From Daejeonella oryzae DSM 19973 (lineage in GTDB: Bacteria; Bacteroidota; Bacteroidia; Sphingobacteriales; Sphingobacteriaceae), in NCBI RefSeq assembly GCF_000422945.1, contig NZ_AUHA01000002.1, positions 62,001 to 126,000 on the forward strand: a stretch of 64,000 bases of DNA, given 5' to 3'. This document shows, piece by piece, positions 1 through 8,954 of this stretch (position 1 is its first letter; every line of letters starts with the position of its first letter). The notes below the pieces were generated by a model, which saw nothing but the letters and a program-made list of their open reading frames with translations, did no database searches and was not told the DNA's origin. The position numbers and the translations under genes are program-made.

Positions 1-2667
1 TTGTTCCAATTAATTGGGGAGAATAAATTGGAGACAAAAAATGTGATTTCAAGCGGAATTTCCGGTGAATTTAAGTTATTATTTAACCTTTCACAGGATA
101 TGATCTGCGTTATGAATGCAGATGCATGTGTTCTAGAGGTTAATCAAAAATTTAAAGAGATTGTAGGTTTTACAGCGGCAGAGCTGCCCTGTAATGCGTT
201 AAACTACCTCCTTCTTTCTGAAGATTACTATCCTGTACTAAATCGGATTAATACTGCTCACCCAGAAAAACAGTTCAGTTTTTTAACCAGCATATTTTGC
301 GCTGATAACACATATAAAAAGGCTGAGTGTTTTGCAGTTAAAAATCCAAACGGACAAATCATTCTGAGCTGGAGATTATCCGGGTCCGAAAAAAGTTCAG
401 TTATTGAACAAAATCAAGCAAAAATTCCTAATAAAAATTTGACCGAACCTGAAAACATCAATGAAAGGCGGTTTAAAGTTTTAGTACAAAACGGCTCTGA
501 TCTTTTGGGAATTCTGACTGTGGAAGGAGAATACAAATACGTCAGTCCTTCGGTTAGTCATATTTTAGGGAATGATCCTGAATTCTACATTGGTAAAAAT
601 GCATTCGAATTTATACATCCCGAAAGTATTGACTATCTCTTAAAGGAATTTGAGACCATTAAAGATCATTATAAAATAGAATTAAAGCCCTACAGGTTTT
701 TAGATTCTGATGGCAACTGGCGCTGGCTTGAAACCGTAGTTACCAATTTACTTAATGACCCGGCTGTAAACGGAATTGTAGTCAATTCAAAAGATATAAC
801 AAGCAAAAAAGAATTTGAAGATGAAAAAAAGCAAATTTCTGGCCGCTTAGATAATGTACTTGAGAATTTCACAGATGGCTTGTTCATAATTAGTAAAGAC
901 TGGAAAATTACTTTTTTCAATCCTGCAGCACAGAAAATACTTAGAATACCAGCTGATAAATTTATAAACGCTGATTACTTCGACATTTTTCCGGAAGCTG
1001 TTAATCTTAAATTTTATAGAGAATACAAACGTGCTTACGAGCAAAATGTAAGTGTAAATTTTCAGGAGTTTAATCCCGTATTAAACAGGTGGTTTGAGGT
1101 TAATGCGTATCCATACGATAATTCTCTTACCGTTATTTTTAGAGATATTACTGAATTAAGAAATAAAGAGCTAACTCTTGCCCTGGAAAAGGAGGTTCTT
1201 GAAATGAACATTTTCTCCAGGTTCAATTTAAAAGAAGCAGTAGATCATTTATTAAAAGGCATAGAGAATATTTATCCCGGAATGATTTGCTCTGTATTAA
1301 AACTTGACCCCGAAGGCAAAAAAGTTTATCATCTTTCCTCACCCTCTCTTCCTCAGGAATATATAGACCTGATAAACGGGTTAGAAATAGGCCCTGATTC
1401 CGGCTCTTGTGGAACTGCAGCATTTCTAAAAAAAGAAATTATTGCTGACGATATAGAAAATAATCCCTGCTGGCAAAACTATAAACATATAGTAATTCCT
1501 TTAGGATTAAAATCCTGCTGGTCTTTCCCGATTATTACCTCAGATGGAAAAGTGATAGCAACATTTGGCGTATATCATTCGGCGATAAAAGCCCCTTCTG
1601 ATTTGGAGGTAAAAGCGTTTGAAAGAGTTAGTACTATTTTACAATTGCTCTTGGAAAACGATAAAAACCAAAAAGAAATTGAAGTTAGTAATGAGCGGTA
1701 TAAATACACTATAGCCGCAACCAATGATACCATTTGGGATTGGGATATGGTTTCAAAACAGCTTTACCGAGGAAAAGGATTTGAAAAATTTTTCAATCAT
1801 GACATCGGTGTAGAAAATGAAATTTCTAAAAATTGGGAATTTAACATACATCCCAAGGACCGGCAGCGAATTATAAACAGCCTGGAGGAAGTTGTTAATA
1901 ATCCTGAAAAAATTAAATGGAGCGAAGAATATAGATTTAAAAAGATAGATGGAACCTATGCAACCATACTGGATAAAGGCTATGTAATCCGAGATTCTAA
2001 TAAGCAGGCCATACGAATGGTTGGAGCAATGCAGGATATTACGGAGCGCAGAAAAAACACCGAAGAACTGCGTCAGTCGGAAGAAAACTATAAAATGTTA
2101 TTCTCAAGTAATCCCACTCCAATGTGGACTTATGATCTTGGAGCCGGAAAATTTTCTATGGTGAATGATGCGGCACTTGCATTATACGGATATACACGGG
2201 AAGAATTTTTATCACTCGATTTATTTTCTATCCGGGTTGAAGAAGAACACGCCCGCTTGAGGAAGCAGTTGAATTCGAAAGCCTTTCATGAGGATTATAC
2301 TTTTACCAGCGAATGGAAATACATCAAAAAGGATAAAACCATTGTGATTGTTGAAGTGATTTCTAACTATTTTGAAATTAATGGAGGCAAATACAGACTG
2401 GTTGCCATTAAAGATGTAACTGAACAAAAAAATGCGCAGATTGAGATCACTGAACAAAACACAAGACTGCGTGAAATTGCCCAAATCAGCTCTCATGAAT
2501 TTAGAAAACCGGTTGCCAGTATATTAGGACTTGTAAAATTATTCGATAGAGAGAATTTAAACTCGAAATTTAATGCAGAGATTATTGACTATCTGGAAAT
2601 AACTGCCAATGATTTGGATACGGTAATTCACACCATAGTTAAGAAAACCTGGAAAGAAGAGAACTAA
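1..2667 (+). CDS. Multi-PAS/GAF sensor protein with HisKA-like end and no ATPase domain
   Basis: Cytoplasmic signalling protein of about 880 residues with no membrane segment. Visible order: PAS near 25-130, PAS near 157-275, PAS near 283-390, GAF near 405-560, PAS near 567-690, PAS near 695-815, then a coiled segment and a HisKA-like dimerisation helix with SSHEFRKP around H832. The protein stops about 55 residues after that histidine, so the HATPase_c domain of a normal kinase is missing. Many sphingobacterial PAS proteins end this way; it may signal through a partner kinase (inference). The first base of the window is a possible TTG start, but a TTG at 28 preceded by GGGGAG looks better, and a start upstream of the window cannot be excluded. 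Confidence 0.8.
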   Translation: MFQLIGENKLETKNVISSGISGEFKLLFNLSQDMICVMNADACVLEVNQKFKEIVGFTAAELPCNALNYLLLSEDYYPVLNRINTAHPEKQFSFLTSIFCADNTYKKAECFAVKNPNGQIILSWRLSGSEKSSVIEQNQAKIPNKNLTEPENINERRFKVLVQNGSDLLGILTVEGEYKYVSPSVSHILGNDPEFYIGKNAFEFIHPESIDYLLKEFETIKDHYKIELKPYRFLDSDGNWRWLETVVTNLLNDPAVNGIVVNSKDITSKKEFEDEKKQISGRLDNVLENFTDGLFIISKDWKITFFNPAAQKILRIPADKFINADYFDIFPEAVNLKFYREYKRAYEQNVSVNFQEFNPVLNRWFEVNAYPYDNSLTVIFRDITELRNKELTLALEKEVLEMNIFSRFNLKEAVDHLLKGIENIYPGMICSVLKLDPEGKKVYHLSSPSLPQEYIDLINGLEIGPDSGSCGTAAFLKKEIIADDIENNPCWQNYKHIVIPLGLKSCWSFPIITSDGKVIATFGVYHSAIKAPSDLEVKAFERVSTILQLLLENDKNQKEIEVSNERYKYTIAATNDTIWDWDMVSKQLYRGKGFEKFFNHDIGVENEISKNWEFNIHPKDRQRIINSLEEVVNNPEKIKWSEEYRFKKIDGTYATILDKGYVIRDSNKQAIRMVGAMQDITERRKNTEELRQSEENYKMLFSSNPTPMWTYDLGAGKFSMVNDAALALYGYTREEFLSLDLFSIRVEEEHARLRKQLNSKAFHEDYTFTSEWKYIKKDKTIVIVEVISNYFEINGGKYRLVAIKDVTEQKNAQIEITEQNTRLREIAQISSHEFRKPVASILGLVKLFDRENLNSKFNAEIIDYLEITANDLDTVIHTIVKKTWKEEN

Positions 2668-2693
2668 ATAACAATCTTTTTTCAGGCTTGAAT

Positions 2694-3581
2694 TTAACTC
2701 ATTAGAATACTCCATGCAGTTTGAACATCTCCTTTTTCCAAAAAATCTTTGGCAAAAGAATGAAGCTTTAACTCCCGATCTGGAGAATTCTCAACAAGAC
2801 CTTTTAAAAAATCATGCACTTGCGGATTCTTATTACATTCTTCAATTTCCTGCAGGGAAGGTAAATGTTCAACATTTCCCAACTGACCCAGATTATTGCC
2901 GGTGAGTATTTTAGAATATCTGATGTTCTCCGGAAGGGAATCAACACCAATGCCAATTGTTCTTACGGGCTTTGCAACCTTAAACAAATTCTCTTTGGTT
3001 ACTCGGCAATACCAATCGCCTCCCAAGCGGGCCACCAGATCAATTTTTTCCTGATTTATTTTACCATCGGCATCCAAAATTTCTTCATTAATATGGATCA
3101 ATTTAATTTCAGCCAGTATCAAATTTCCGGCTCCCGCATTTTTCCCAAGAGAAATAACATCATTCACTACACATTCAAACTGAACCGGTGCCTCGGCCAC
3201 ACGCGGTGGTTTAACCAGTTCTGACTTTAATTCAGTAAAACCTGCTTTTTGAAATTCATTAATCCCTTTTGAGTATTCCACACTTGCCAGTGATGTTTGC
3301 TGAACCATATCATAATTTACAATATTGATCACGCATTCCGGCACTTCCAGTACATTTTCAAGAGTATGTTTTGTTGTATTATCACGAACTCTCCTTGCGG
3401 GAGAAAAAATACAAACCGGAGGATTGGTACTAAACATATTGAAAAAACTGAAAGGACTCAGATTTACATTTCCGGATTTATCAATAGTGGAAGCAAAACA
3501 GATGGGACGTGGAGCAATGGCATATTGCAAATAATTTTGCAACTCGGCAGTGCTAAGGTCAGAAATTTTAAGGCTAAGCAT
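2694..3581 (-). CDS. Flavin reductase-like (FMN split-barrel) family protein
   Basis: A 295-residue protein of the flavin-reductase-like family. The N-terminal half has the usual split-barrel signature: APRPICFASTID, then NLSPFSFFNMFSTNPP and a later FECVV strand. Such proteins bind FMN; some reduce flavin for oxygenases, and others have no known substrate. The C-terminal ~90 residues are an extension beyond the basic fold. It lies next to, and on the same strand as, the FAH-family gene of the tyrosine pathway, which suggests a link to aromatic catabolism (inference). It converges with the upstream sensor gene across a 26-bp gap. The family is clear; the substrate is not. Confidence 0.85.
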   Translation of the reverse strand: MLSLKISDLSTAELQNYLQYAIAPRPICFASTIDKSGNVNLSPFSFFNMFSTNPPVCIFSPARRVRDNTTKHTLENVLEVPECVINIVNYDMVQQTSLASVEYSKGINEFQKAGFTELKSELVKPPRVAEAPVQFECVVNDVISLGKNAGAGNLILAEIKLIHINEEILDADGKINQEKIDLVARLGGDWYCRVTKENLFKVAKPVRTIGIGVDSLPENIRYSKILTGNNLGQLGNVEHLPSLQEIEECNKNPQVHDFLKGLVENSPDRELKLHSFAKDFLEKGDVQTAWSILMS

Positions 3582-3767
3582 GAATGTAATTTTTCCTAAT
3601 TGGACATTGATGAACTAACTGGCTTTCCGGTTTTGTCAATGTAATATCTCCCCCGGAATTAATACAGAATATATTATTGACAGCATTTTCTTTCAAAAAA
3701 ACTTATCATAATATATCCTGTAAAGAGGCCCGGAATCCTGACGATGGTAATTTATATGGATAAATGA

Positions 3768-4766
3768 TTAATTTTTCTTCAGGGCCATTATTGAAAAATC
3801 ACTCTCTGATTTTCTAATAGTATTACTTAAGTGACCTAATCCGGTAATTTCCATTTCTACAACGTCACCCGGCTGAAGCCACTGTGGTTTAAAGTTGGGA
3901 TCATTTAACAATCCGGTTCCGTTTAATTCTAAAAAGCAACCCGTACCTACCGTACCAGAACCTATAACATCACCCGGTAAAATATCTACACCATAAGCGC
4001 AGCGTTCAATTATTTCAGCAAAAGTCCAGTCCATATCTCCTACCGAGCCGGAAGAAACTTCAATTCCGTTTACCCAGCATTTCATTTTAAGATCGTAGCG
4101 GTTTCCAACATGACCTTCCTTTGCAGCAACTTTATAAGGCTCAAGTTCATCAGGTGTAACCAACCACGGACCAATAACGGTAGAAAAATCTTTACCTTTT
4201 GCAGGGCCCAGATTTAAAACCATTTCTTCCATTTGCAGAGCACGGGCACTCATATCATTCATGATCATATATCCTGCAATGTATTGGTCGGCTTCTGAAG
4301 CTTTAATATTGCGTCCTTTTTTACCTATAACTACTGCGGCTTCCAGCTCAAAATCAAGTTTCTGAAAATGATCCGGCATACATTCTATATCGCCGGGCCC
4401 TTGTATAGCATTATGATTAGTAAAATAAAAGATTGGATATTGGTCGAATTCTGGAATCATATCTACTTTACGGTTGCGGCGGGCAGAAGCCACATGCTGA
4501 CGAAAAGCATATCCATCACGACAAGATGTTGGATGAGGTACAGGGGCTAACAGTTCGAAAAATATTTCTTCCTTTGCTTCCAGCTTTCCTGACAAAATTT
4601 CTTCATTTACTTTCTTTGCCCTTTCCATCAGTTCCTCACCACCGGTCAGAAATTCATTCATAGCATCAGGAATCAATTTATCGCATGAATTGAGGTTAAA
4701 AATATGCCCGTTAACCGAGATACCTAAATGTTCACGGTCTTCTGTTTTATAGGAAACTAATTTCAT
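3768..4766 (-). CDS. Fumarylacetoacetate hydrolase family protein
   Basis: A 332-residue FAH-family hydrolase. The C-terminal catalytic domain shows DFELEAAVVIGKKGRNI (acidic metal ligands), NDMSAR, GPWLVTPDEL and the closing GDVIGSGTVGTGCFLE. An N-terminal cap-like region of about 80 residues precedes it. Its position beside hmgA and hppD supports the last step of tyrosine breakdown, cleavage of fumarylacetoacetate to fumarate and acetoacetate. No maleylacetoacetate isomerase gene is nearby, so either it is elsewhere or this enzyme acts on maleylacetoacetate directly (inference). The gene is transcribed away from hmgA. Confidence 0.88.
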   Translation of the reverse strand: MKLVSYKTEDREHLGISVNGHIFNLNSCDKLIPDAMNEFLTGGEELMERAKKVNEEILSGKLEAKEEIFFELLAPVPHPTSCRDGYAFRQHVASARRNRKVDMIPEFDQYPIFYFTNHNAIQGPGDIECMPDHFQKLDFELEAAVVIGKKGRNIKASEADQYIAGYMIMNDMSARALQMEEMVLNLGPAKGKDFSTVIGPWLVTPDELEPYKVAAKEGHVGNRYDLKMKCWVNGIEVSSGSVGDMDWTFAEIIERCAYGVDILPGDVIGSGTVGTGCFLELNGTGLLNDPNFKPQWLQPGDVVEMEITGLGHLSNTIRKSESDFSIMALKKN

Positions 4767-5140
4767 ATGGGTTAATTAAGTAAATATCTTTTTCAAAACT
4801 AAGAAAAAAATAAAGCTTAGCTAACCCGCCGCCTGTATATTGAAAATCTTTTAATAGGATTTCAATCCCATTTACAAAATTAAAATCGGGTGTAAAACCC
4901 GACCTAATTTCAATAAAAAGTATACCTTAGCATGGCATAATGAACCAATCAAATTATCATCTTCAATATATAATTTCAGCGAATGCATTGGCAGCTTTCA
5001 GATATGCCATGCTTTCTAAGATTGTTTTCGCCCAATATTCTTTTTCCTGCATTACCTTCCGGACGATAGTCTAAAACACCTTATCAAATATTTTATCGTT
5101 AATTTTATGAATGATTTTACAAATTCATTAAACTAGTTTT
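4767..5140. other. Intergenic region between divergent FAH-family and hmgA genes
   Basis: This 374-bp stretch separates divergently transcribed catabolic genes and must hold both promoters. It contains a short perfect hairpin, TCGGGT-GTAAA-ACCCGA, at about 4887-4903. A 29-codon minus-strand frame (4963-5052) is open but has no recognisable product. No operator could be assigned with confidence. Confidence 0.5.
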
Positions 5141-6307
5141 ATGCCTATATATCATACATTAGGTACCATTCCGCATAAGCGACATACGGTTTTTCGTAAA
5201 CCCAATGGCGAATTGTATGCCGAGGAACTGGTATCTACAGAAGGTTTTTCCAGTTTATATTCACTGGTTTACCATACCCATCCTCCCACAATAGTAAAAT
5301 CTCTGGGCGAGCCGTATTCGGTGGAACCAAAAATTGCAAGGGAAAAACATCTTCGCCACACCAGTCTTATAGGTTTTAACATTCAGCCAGAAGATGATTA
5401 TCTCGAAAGCCGTAAACCTGTATTGGTAAATGCAGATCTCCATATATCGCTGGCTGCCCCACGTAAATCTATGACTGATTATTTTTACAAGAACAGCCAG
5501 GCAGATGAAGTGATTTTTATTCATGAAGGAACGGGGACATTGAAAACAGGCTTTGGAAAAATCCGTTTCGCATATGGCGACTACCTGGTAATTCCCCGGG
5601 GCACAATTTATCAAATGGAATTTGATACTGAGAAAAACAGGCTTTTTATCACAGAAAGTTTCAGCCCTATCCGCACTCCCAAGCGTTACAGAAACGAATG
5701 GGGACAATTAATGGAACATTCGCCATTTTGCGAACGTGATATTAAACGACCAACAGATCTGGAAACAATTGATGAATTCGGGAATTTTAAAGTACTCATA
5801 AAAAAGCAGGGTATAATTTATCCGTATACATATGGCACTCATCCATTTGATTTTATCGGCTGGGATGGTTTTCATTATCCCTGGGCTTTTTCAATCCATG
5901 ATTTTGAGCCCATAACAGGAAGAGTTCATCAGCCGCCTCCGGTACATCAAACTTTAGAGGGTCATAACTTTGTGATCTGCTCCTTCGTTCCCCGTAAATA
6001 TGATTACCATCCGGAAGCAATTCCTGCACCTTACAATCACAGCAATGTAGACAGCGATGAGGTATTGTACTACGTTGACGGCGACTTTATGAGCCGGAAA
6101 AGTGTGGTGAAAGGTCAAATCACCTTGCATCCCGGCGGGATTCCGCATGGACCGCATCCGGGTACGGTAGAAAAATCAATAGGTAAAGAACGGACTGAAG
6201 AATTAGCCGTTATGATAGATCCTTTTAAGCCTTTGATGCTGACAGATTATGCAATCAGCATAGAAGATGAAAATTATCATAAAAGCTGGCAGGAGAATGT
6301 GGAATAA
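5141..6307 (+). CDS. hmgA: Homogentisate 1,2-dioxygenase
   Basis: A 388-residue cupin-fold iron dioxygenase that opens the ring of homogentisate to maleylacetoacetate. Visible features are the N-terminal cupin strand HEGTGTLKTGFGKIRFAYGD with VIPRGT, and the C-terminal active-site region with NHSNVDSDEVLYYVDGDF followed by HPGGIPHGPHPG, which supplies the His and Glu iron ligands. The length is a little shorter than the 430-450 residues of proteobacterial and eukaryotic forms, as is usual for Bacteroidota. It is followed by hppD after 80 bp on the same strand, and the FAH-family gene is divergent upstream, giving three steps of the tyrosine pathway in one locus. Confidence 0.93.
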   Translation: MPIYHTLGTIPHKRHTVFRKPNGELYAEELVSTEGFSSLYSLVYHTHPPTIVKSLGEPYSVEPKIAREKHLRHTSLIGFNIQPEDDYLESRKPVLVNADLHISLAAPRKSMTDYFYKNSQADEVIFIHEGTGTLKTGFGKIRFAYGDYLVIPRGTIYQMEFDTEKNRLFITESFSPIRTPKRYRNEWGQLMEHSPFCERDIKRPTDLETIDEFGNFKVLIKKQGIIYPYTYGTHPFDFIGWDGFHYPWAFSIHDFEPITGRVHQPPPVHQTLEGHNFVICSFVPRKYDYHPEAIPAPYNHSNVDSDEVLYYVDGDFMSRKSVVKGQITLHPGGIPHGPHPGTVEKSIGKERTEELAVMIDPFKPLMLTDYAISIEDENYHKSWQENVE

Positions 6308-6387
6308 GAGATCCTTATAAAAGCAAGAAAAATATATTCAAAAACGTAGGTCTAAATGCAAAGTACCTGGTACTAAATAGTAATAAA

Positions 6388-7512
6388 ATGGAAACACAAT
6401 CAGCAGAAACAAAAACTCAAATCACCGATTTTTTACCCTTAAACGGTACTGATTTCGTTGAATTATATGTTGGAAATGCCAAACAGGCGGCTCATTTTTA
6501 TAAAACAGCTTTCGGTTTCCAGAGTATGGCGTACGCCGGACCGGAAACGGGGGTAAAAGACCGTGCTTCATATGTTCTTGTGCAAAACAAAATGCGTCTG
6601 GTGCTGACTACGCCATTAAAGCCAGATCATGAAATCAGCGCTCATTTAACAAAGCATGGCGATGGCGTTAAGATTATAGCTTTATGGGTTGACGACGCTT
6701 ATGATGCATTCGAACAAACCATAAAACGTGGTGCACGCCAGTATATGGAACCAAAAACGTTAACAGATGAGCATGGTGAAATCCGCATGAGCGGAATTTA
6801 CACCTACGGCGAAACTGTTCATTTATTTATAGAAAGAAAAAATTATTCGGGACCATTTATGCCCGGATATAAAAAGTGGGAAAGTCATTATAACCCGGAG
6901 CCGGTTGGATTGCTTTACGTAGATCATTGCGTAGGAAATGTGGGCTGGAACCAGATGAACAAATGGGTAAAGTTTTACGAAGATGTAATGGGCTTTCGTA
7001 ACATTTTAACTTTTGATGATAAGCAGATTTCTACAGAATATTCTGCCTTAATGAGTAAAGTAATGAGTAATGGAAATGGATATGTTAAATTTCCAATTAA
7101 TGAACCGGCTGAAGGCAAAAAGAAATCGCAGGTAGAAGAATACCTTGATTTTTATGGCGATGAAGGTGTTCAGCATGTGGCCATTGCAACTCATAATATT
7201 GTAGATACCGTAACACAGCTTCAAAACCGCGGAGTTGAATTTTTAAAAGTTCCGAATACCTATTATGATGATCTTGAAGCCCGTGTTGGAAAAATTGATG
7301 AAGATGTAGAACCATTAAAAGAACTTGGAATTTTGGTTGACCGCGATGATGAAGGATATCTTCTACAGATCTTTACCAAACCGATAGAAGATCGGCCAAC
7401 ATTATTTTTCGAAATAATACAACGTAAAGGAGCAAAATCGTTCGGAGCCGGAAACTTCAAAGCACTTTTTGAAGCTTTGGAACGTGAGCAGGATGCCCGG
7501 GGGAACCTATAA
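6388..7512 (+). CDS. hppD: 4-hydroxyphenylpyruvate dioxygenase
   Basis: A 374-residue iron(II) dioxygenase converting 4-hydroxyphenylpyruvate to homogentisate, the substrate of the gene just upstream. It has two vicinal-oxygen-chelate domains. The three C-terminal metal ligands are visible: His in YVDHCVGNV (about residue 180), His in GVQHVAIAT (about residue 260) and Glu in LFFEIIQRKG (about residue 342). The C-terminal helix FGAGNFKALFEALERE, which closes the active site in this family, is present. It is probably co-transcribed with hmgA. Confidence 0.95.
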   Translation: METQSAETKTQITDFLPLNGTDFVELYVGNAKQAAHFYKTAFGFQSMAYAGPETGVKDRASYVLVQNKMRLVLTTPLKPDHEISAHLTKHGDGVKIIALWVDDAYDAFEQTIKRGARQYMEPKTLTDEHGEIRMSGIYTYGETVHLFIERKNYSGPFMPGYKKWESHYNPEPVGLLYVDHCVGNVGWNQMNKWVKFYEDVMGFRNILTFDDKQISTEYSALMSKVMSNGNGYVKFPINEPAEGKKKSQVEEYLDFYGDEGVQHVAIATHNIVDTVTQLQNRGVEFLKVPNTYYDDLEARVGKIDEDVEPLKELGILVDRDDEGYLLQIFTKPIEDRPTLFFEIIQRKGAKSFGAGNFKALFEALEREQDARGNL

Positions 7513-7534
7513 CAACCCTAATTAGTGAAACTTC

Positions 7535-7598
7535 TATTTTCTGTAATCATTTTTGTCCTGAAGGTATTCCCAACGATCTGAAATGATTACAGAAAATA
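7535..7598. repeat. Perfect 18-bp inverted repeat downstream of hppD
   Basis: Arms TATTTTCTGTAATCATTT (7535-7552) and its exact complement (7581-7598) flank a 28-bp loop between hppD and the acetyltransferase gene. The stem is AT-rich and has no T-run directly after it, so it is not a typical intrinsic terminator. It could be an mRNA 3'-end stem or a spaced operator. Confidence 0.6.
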
Positions 7599-7643
7599 AA
7601 TAATACCAAAAATTATCCTCTTAGAAATTTAGCTTTTAAAACC

Positions 7644-8210
7644 ATGCTTCCCGAACTTCAGACTTTCAGAACCTGTTTAAAACCGCTAAATTTTTCGCAT
7701 GCCCCTCAAATTTTCGATCTTCGTTCCAATACCGAAGTAATGCGGTATATGGATTCTGAAAGTTGCCGCAATCTGGAAGATGCTGAAATGTTTATTTGCC
7801 GGCAAATCGAAGCCAATAAAGAAAATGAAGGAGCCAACTGGGGGATTTTTTTAAGAGATTCAGCGCAGCTAATTGGCTATGCCGGATTTTGGAGGATAAA
7901 TAAAGAACATTTCAGGGGAGAATTTGGCTATGCTCTTCACCCCGATTTCTGGAGAACCGGCTTGATGCTGGAAGTTCTGAACGACATCGCCTGTTATGGG
8001 TTTAAAAATCTGGGGCTTCATAGTATAGAGGCCAATATAAATCCTAAAAATTCGGCTTCGGCCGGTTTACTATTAAAGCTTGGATTTAAGCTTGAAGCTC
8101 AATTTTCCGAGAATTTTTATTTCAATGGCATTTTTCATGATAGTCATATCTATTCATTACTGGAAAAAAACTTTATTCAATCCTGCATTAATGAAAAATC
8201 TGAAACATAA
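7644..8210 (+). CDS. GNAT family N-acetyltransferase (RimJ/RimL-like)
   Basis: A 188-residue acetyltransferase of the GNAT fold. It begins with LQTFRTCLKPLNFSHAPQIF, the usual 'R-L-R' entry strand of RimJ/RimL-like enzymes. It continues with IGYAGFWRI, then GEFGYALHPDFWRTGLMLE, where the acetyl-CoA loop lies, and ends with the typical NPKNSASAGLLLKLGFK segment. These enzymes acetylate protein N-termini or small molecules; the substrate cannot be told from sequence. The gene converges on the PfpI gene with a shared terminator between them. Confidence 0.87.
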   Translation: MLPELQTFRTCLKPLNFSHAPQIFDLRSNTEVMRYMDSESCRNLEDAEMFICRQIEANKENEGANWGIFLRDSAQLIGYAGFWRINKEHFRGEFGYALHPDFWRTGLMLEVLNDIACYGFKNLGLHSIEANINPKNSASAGLLLKLGFKLEAQFSENFYFNGIFHDSHIYSLLEKNFIQSCINEKSET

Positions 8211-8213
8211 AAA

Positions 8214-8255
8214 TGCCGGAAAAAATCTGTTTAATTAAACAAACATTTCCCGGCA
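8214..8255. terminator. Shared hairpin between convergent genes
   Basis: TGCCGG and CCCGGCA at the two ends, with the perfect palindrome GTTTAATTAAAC (8229-8240) in the middle, form a long imperfect inverted repeat. It lies between the convergent acetyltransferase and PfpI genes and probably stops transcription from both sides. Confidence 0.55.
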
Positions 8256-8264
8256 ATAGATCTG

Positions 8265-8816
8265 CTAATGCTGAGGAACTCCTGCAGCAAATTCCTTAAC
8301 AATTTTTGCGTTAAAAGCCGGCAAATCCTCAGGTGAACGACTGGTAGTCAAGCCCTGATCTGTTACCACTTCTTCATCCACCCAGTTTCCGCCTGCATTA
8401 AGTAAATCTGTTTTAACAGAAGGAAAAGAAGTCATTTTTCTCCCTTTAACAACACCTGCTTCGATTAAAGTTTGTGGCCCGTGGCAGATTGCCGCTACCG
8501 GTTTCCCTGCATCAAAAAAATCTTTTACAAATTTTACTGCTTCTTTATTCCCTCGAAGCTGATCCGGGTTGATCACTCCTCCGGGCAGTAAAAGTCCATC
8601 GTAATTTTCTGCCTTTGCTTCAGAAAGAGTTACATCTACACTATAATTCTCTGACCATTCATGATCTTTCATTGCTCTAACCTTATCCTTTTGAGGAGAA
8701 ATTATATGCACCGTAGCGCCGGCCTCTTCCAAAGCCCTTTTTGGACTGATCAATTCTGATTCTTCAAATCCATTTTCGGTTAAAATGGCAATTTTTCTAT
8801 TTTTCAATATTTCCAT
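8265..8816 (-). CDS. DJ-1/PfpI family protein (type 1 glutamine amidotransferase-like)
   Basis: A 183-residue single-domain protein of the PfpI/DJ-1 superfamily. The nucleophile elbow AAICHGPQTLIEAG (Cys near residue 110) and the acidic residue in FEESELISPKRALEEAG are visible, with GLLLPGGVINPDQLR before the elbow. Family members include intracellular peptidases and deglycase or stress-protection proteins; the exact activity is open. It is a lone gene transcribed towards the acetyltransferase. Confidence 0.9.
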   Translation of the reverse strand: MEILKNRKIAILTENGFEESELISPKRALEEAGATVHIISPQKDKVRAMKDHEWSENYSVDVTLSEAKAENYDGLLLPGGVINPDQLRGNKEAVKFVKDFFDAGKPVAAICHGPQTLIEAGVVKGRKMTSFPSVKTDLLNAGGNWVDEEVVTDQGLTTSRSPEDLPAFNAKIVKEFAAGVPQH

Positions 8817-8904
8817 AAGTAGTAAATTTTAAAGTATTCGCTCCATAAACTACATTGCATAAAGCCGAATTGTTTATTAAAACCATATTTTATTGGGTTT
8901 TCAT

Positions 8905-8934
8905 TTTGATGAACCTCACAAAATAATATCTTTG
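8905..8934 (+). promoter_or_regulatory. Bacteroidota-type promoter for purN
   Basis: TTTG at 8905-8908 and TATCTTTG at 8927-8934 match the -33 TTTG and -7 TANNTTTG elements of the Bacteroidota sigma factor, separated by 18 bp. The -7 box ends 20 bp before the TTG start of purN. Confidence 0.65.
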
Positions 8935-8954
8935 ATGAAGTTAAAATCTCAAGT

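Noticed and set aside
4963-5052. 29-codon minus-strand frame in the hmgA upstream region
   Set aside because: It reads fairly well as protein (MQEKEYWAKTILESMAY) but is very short, has no partner or match, and overlaps the region that must hold the hmgA promoter.
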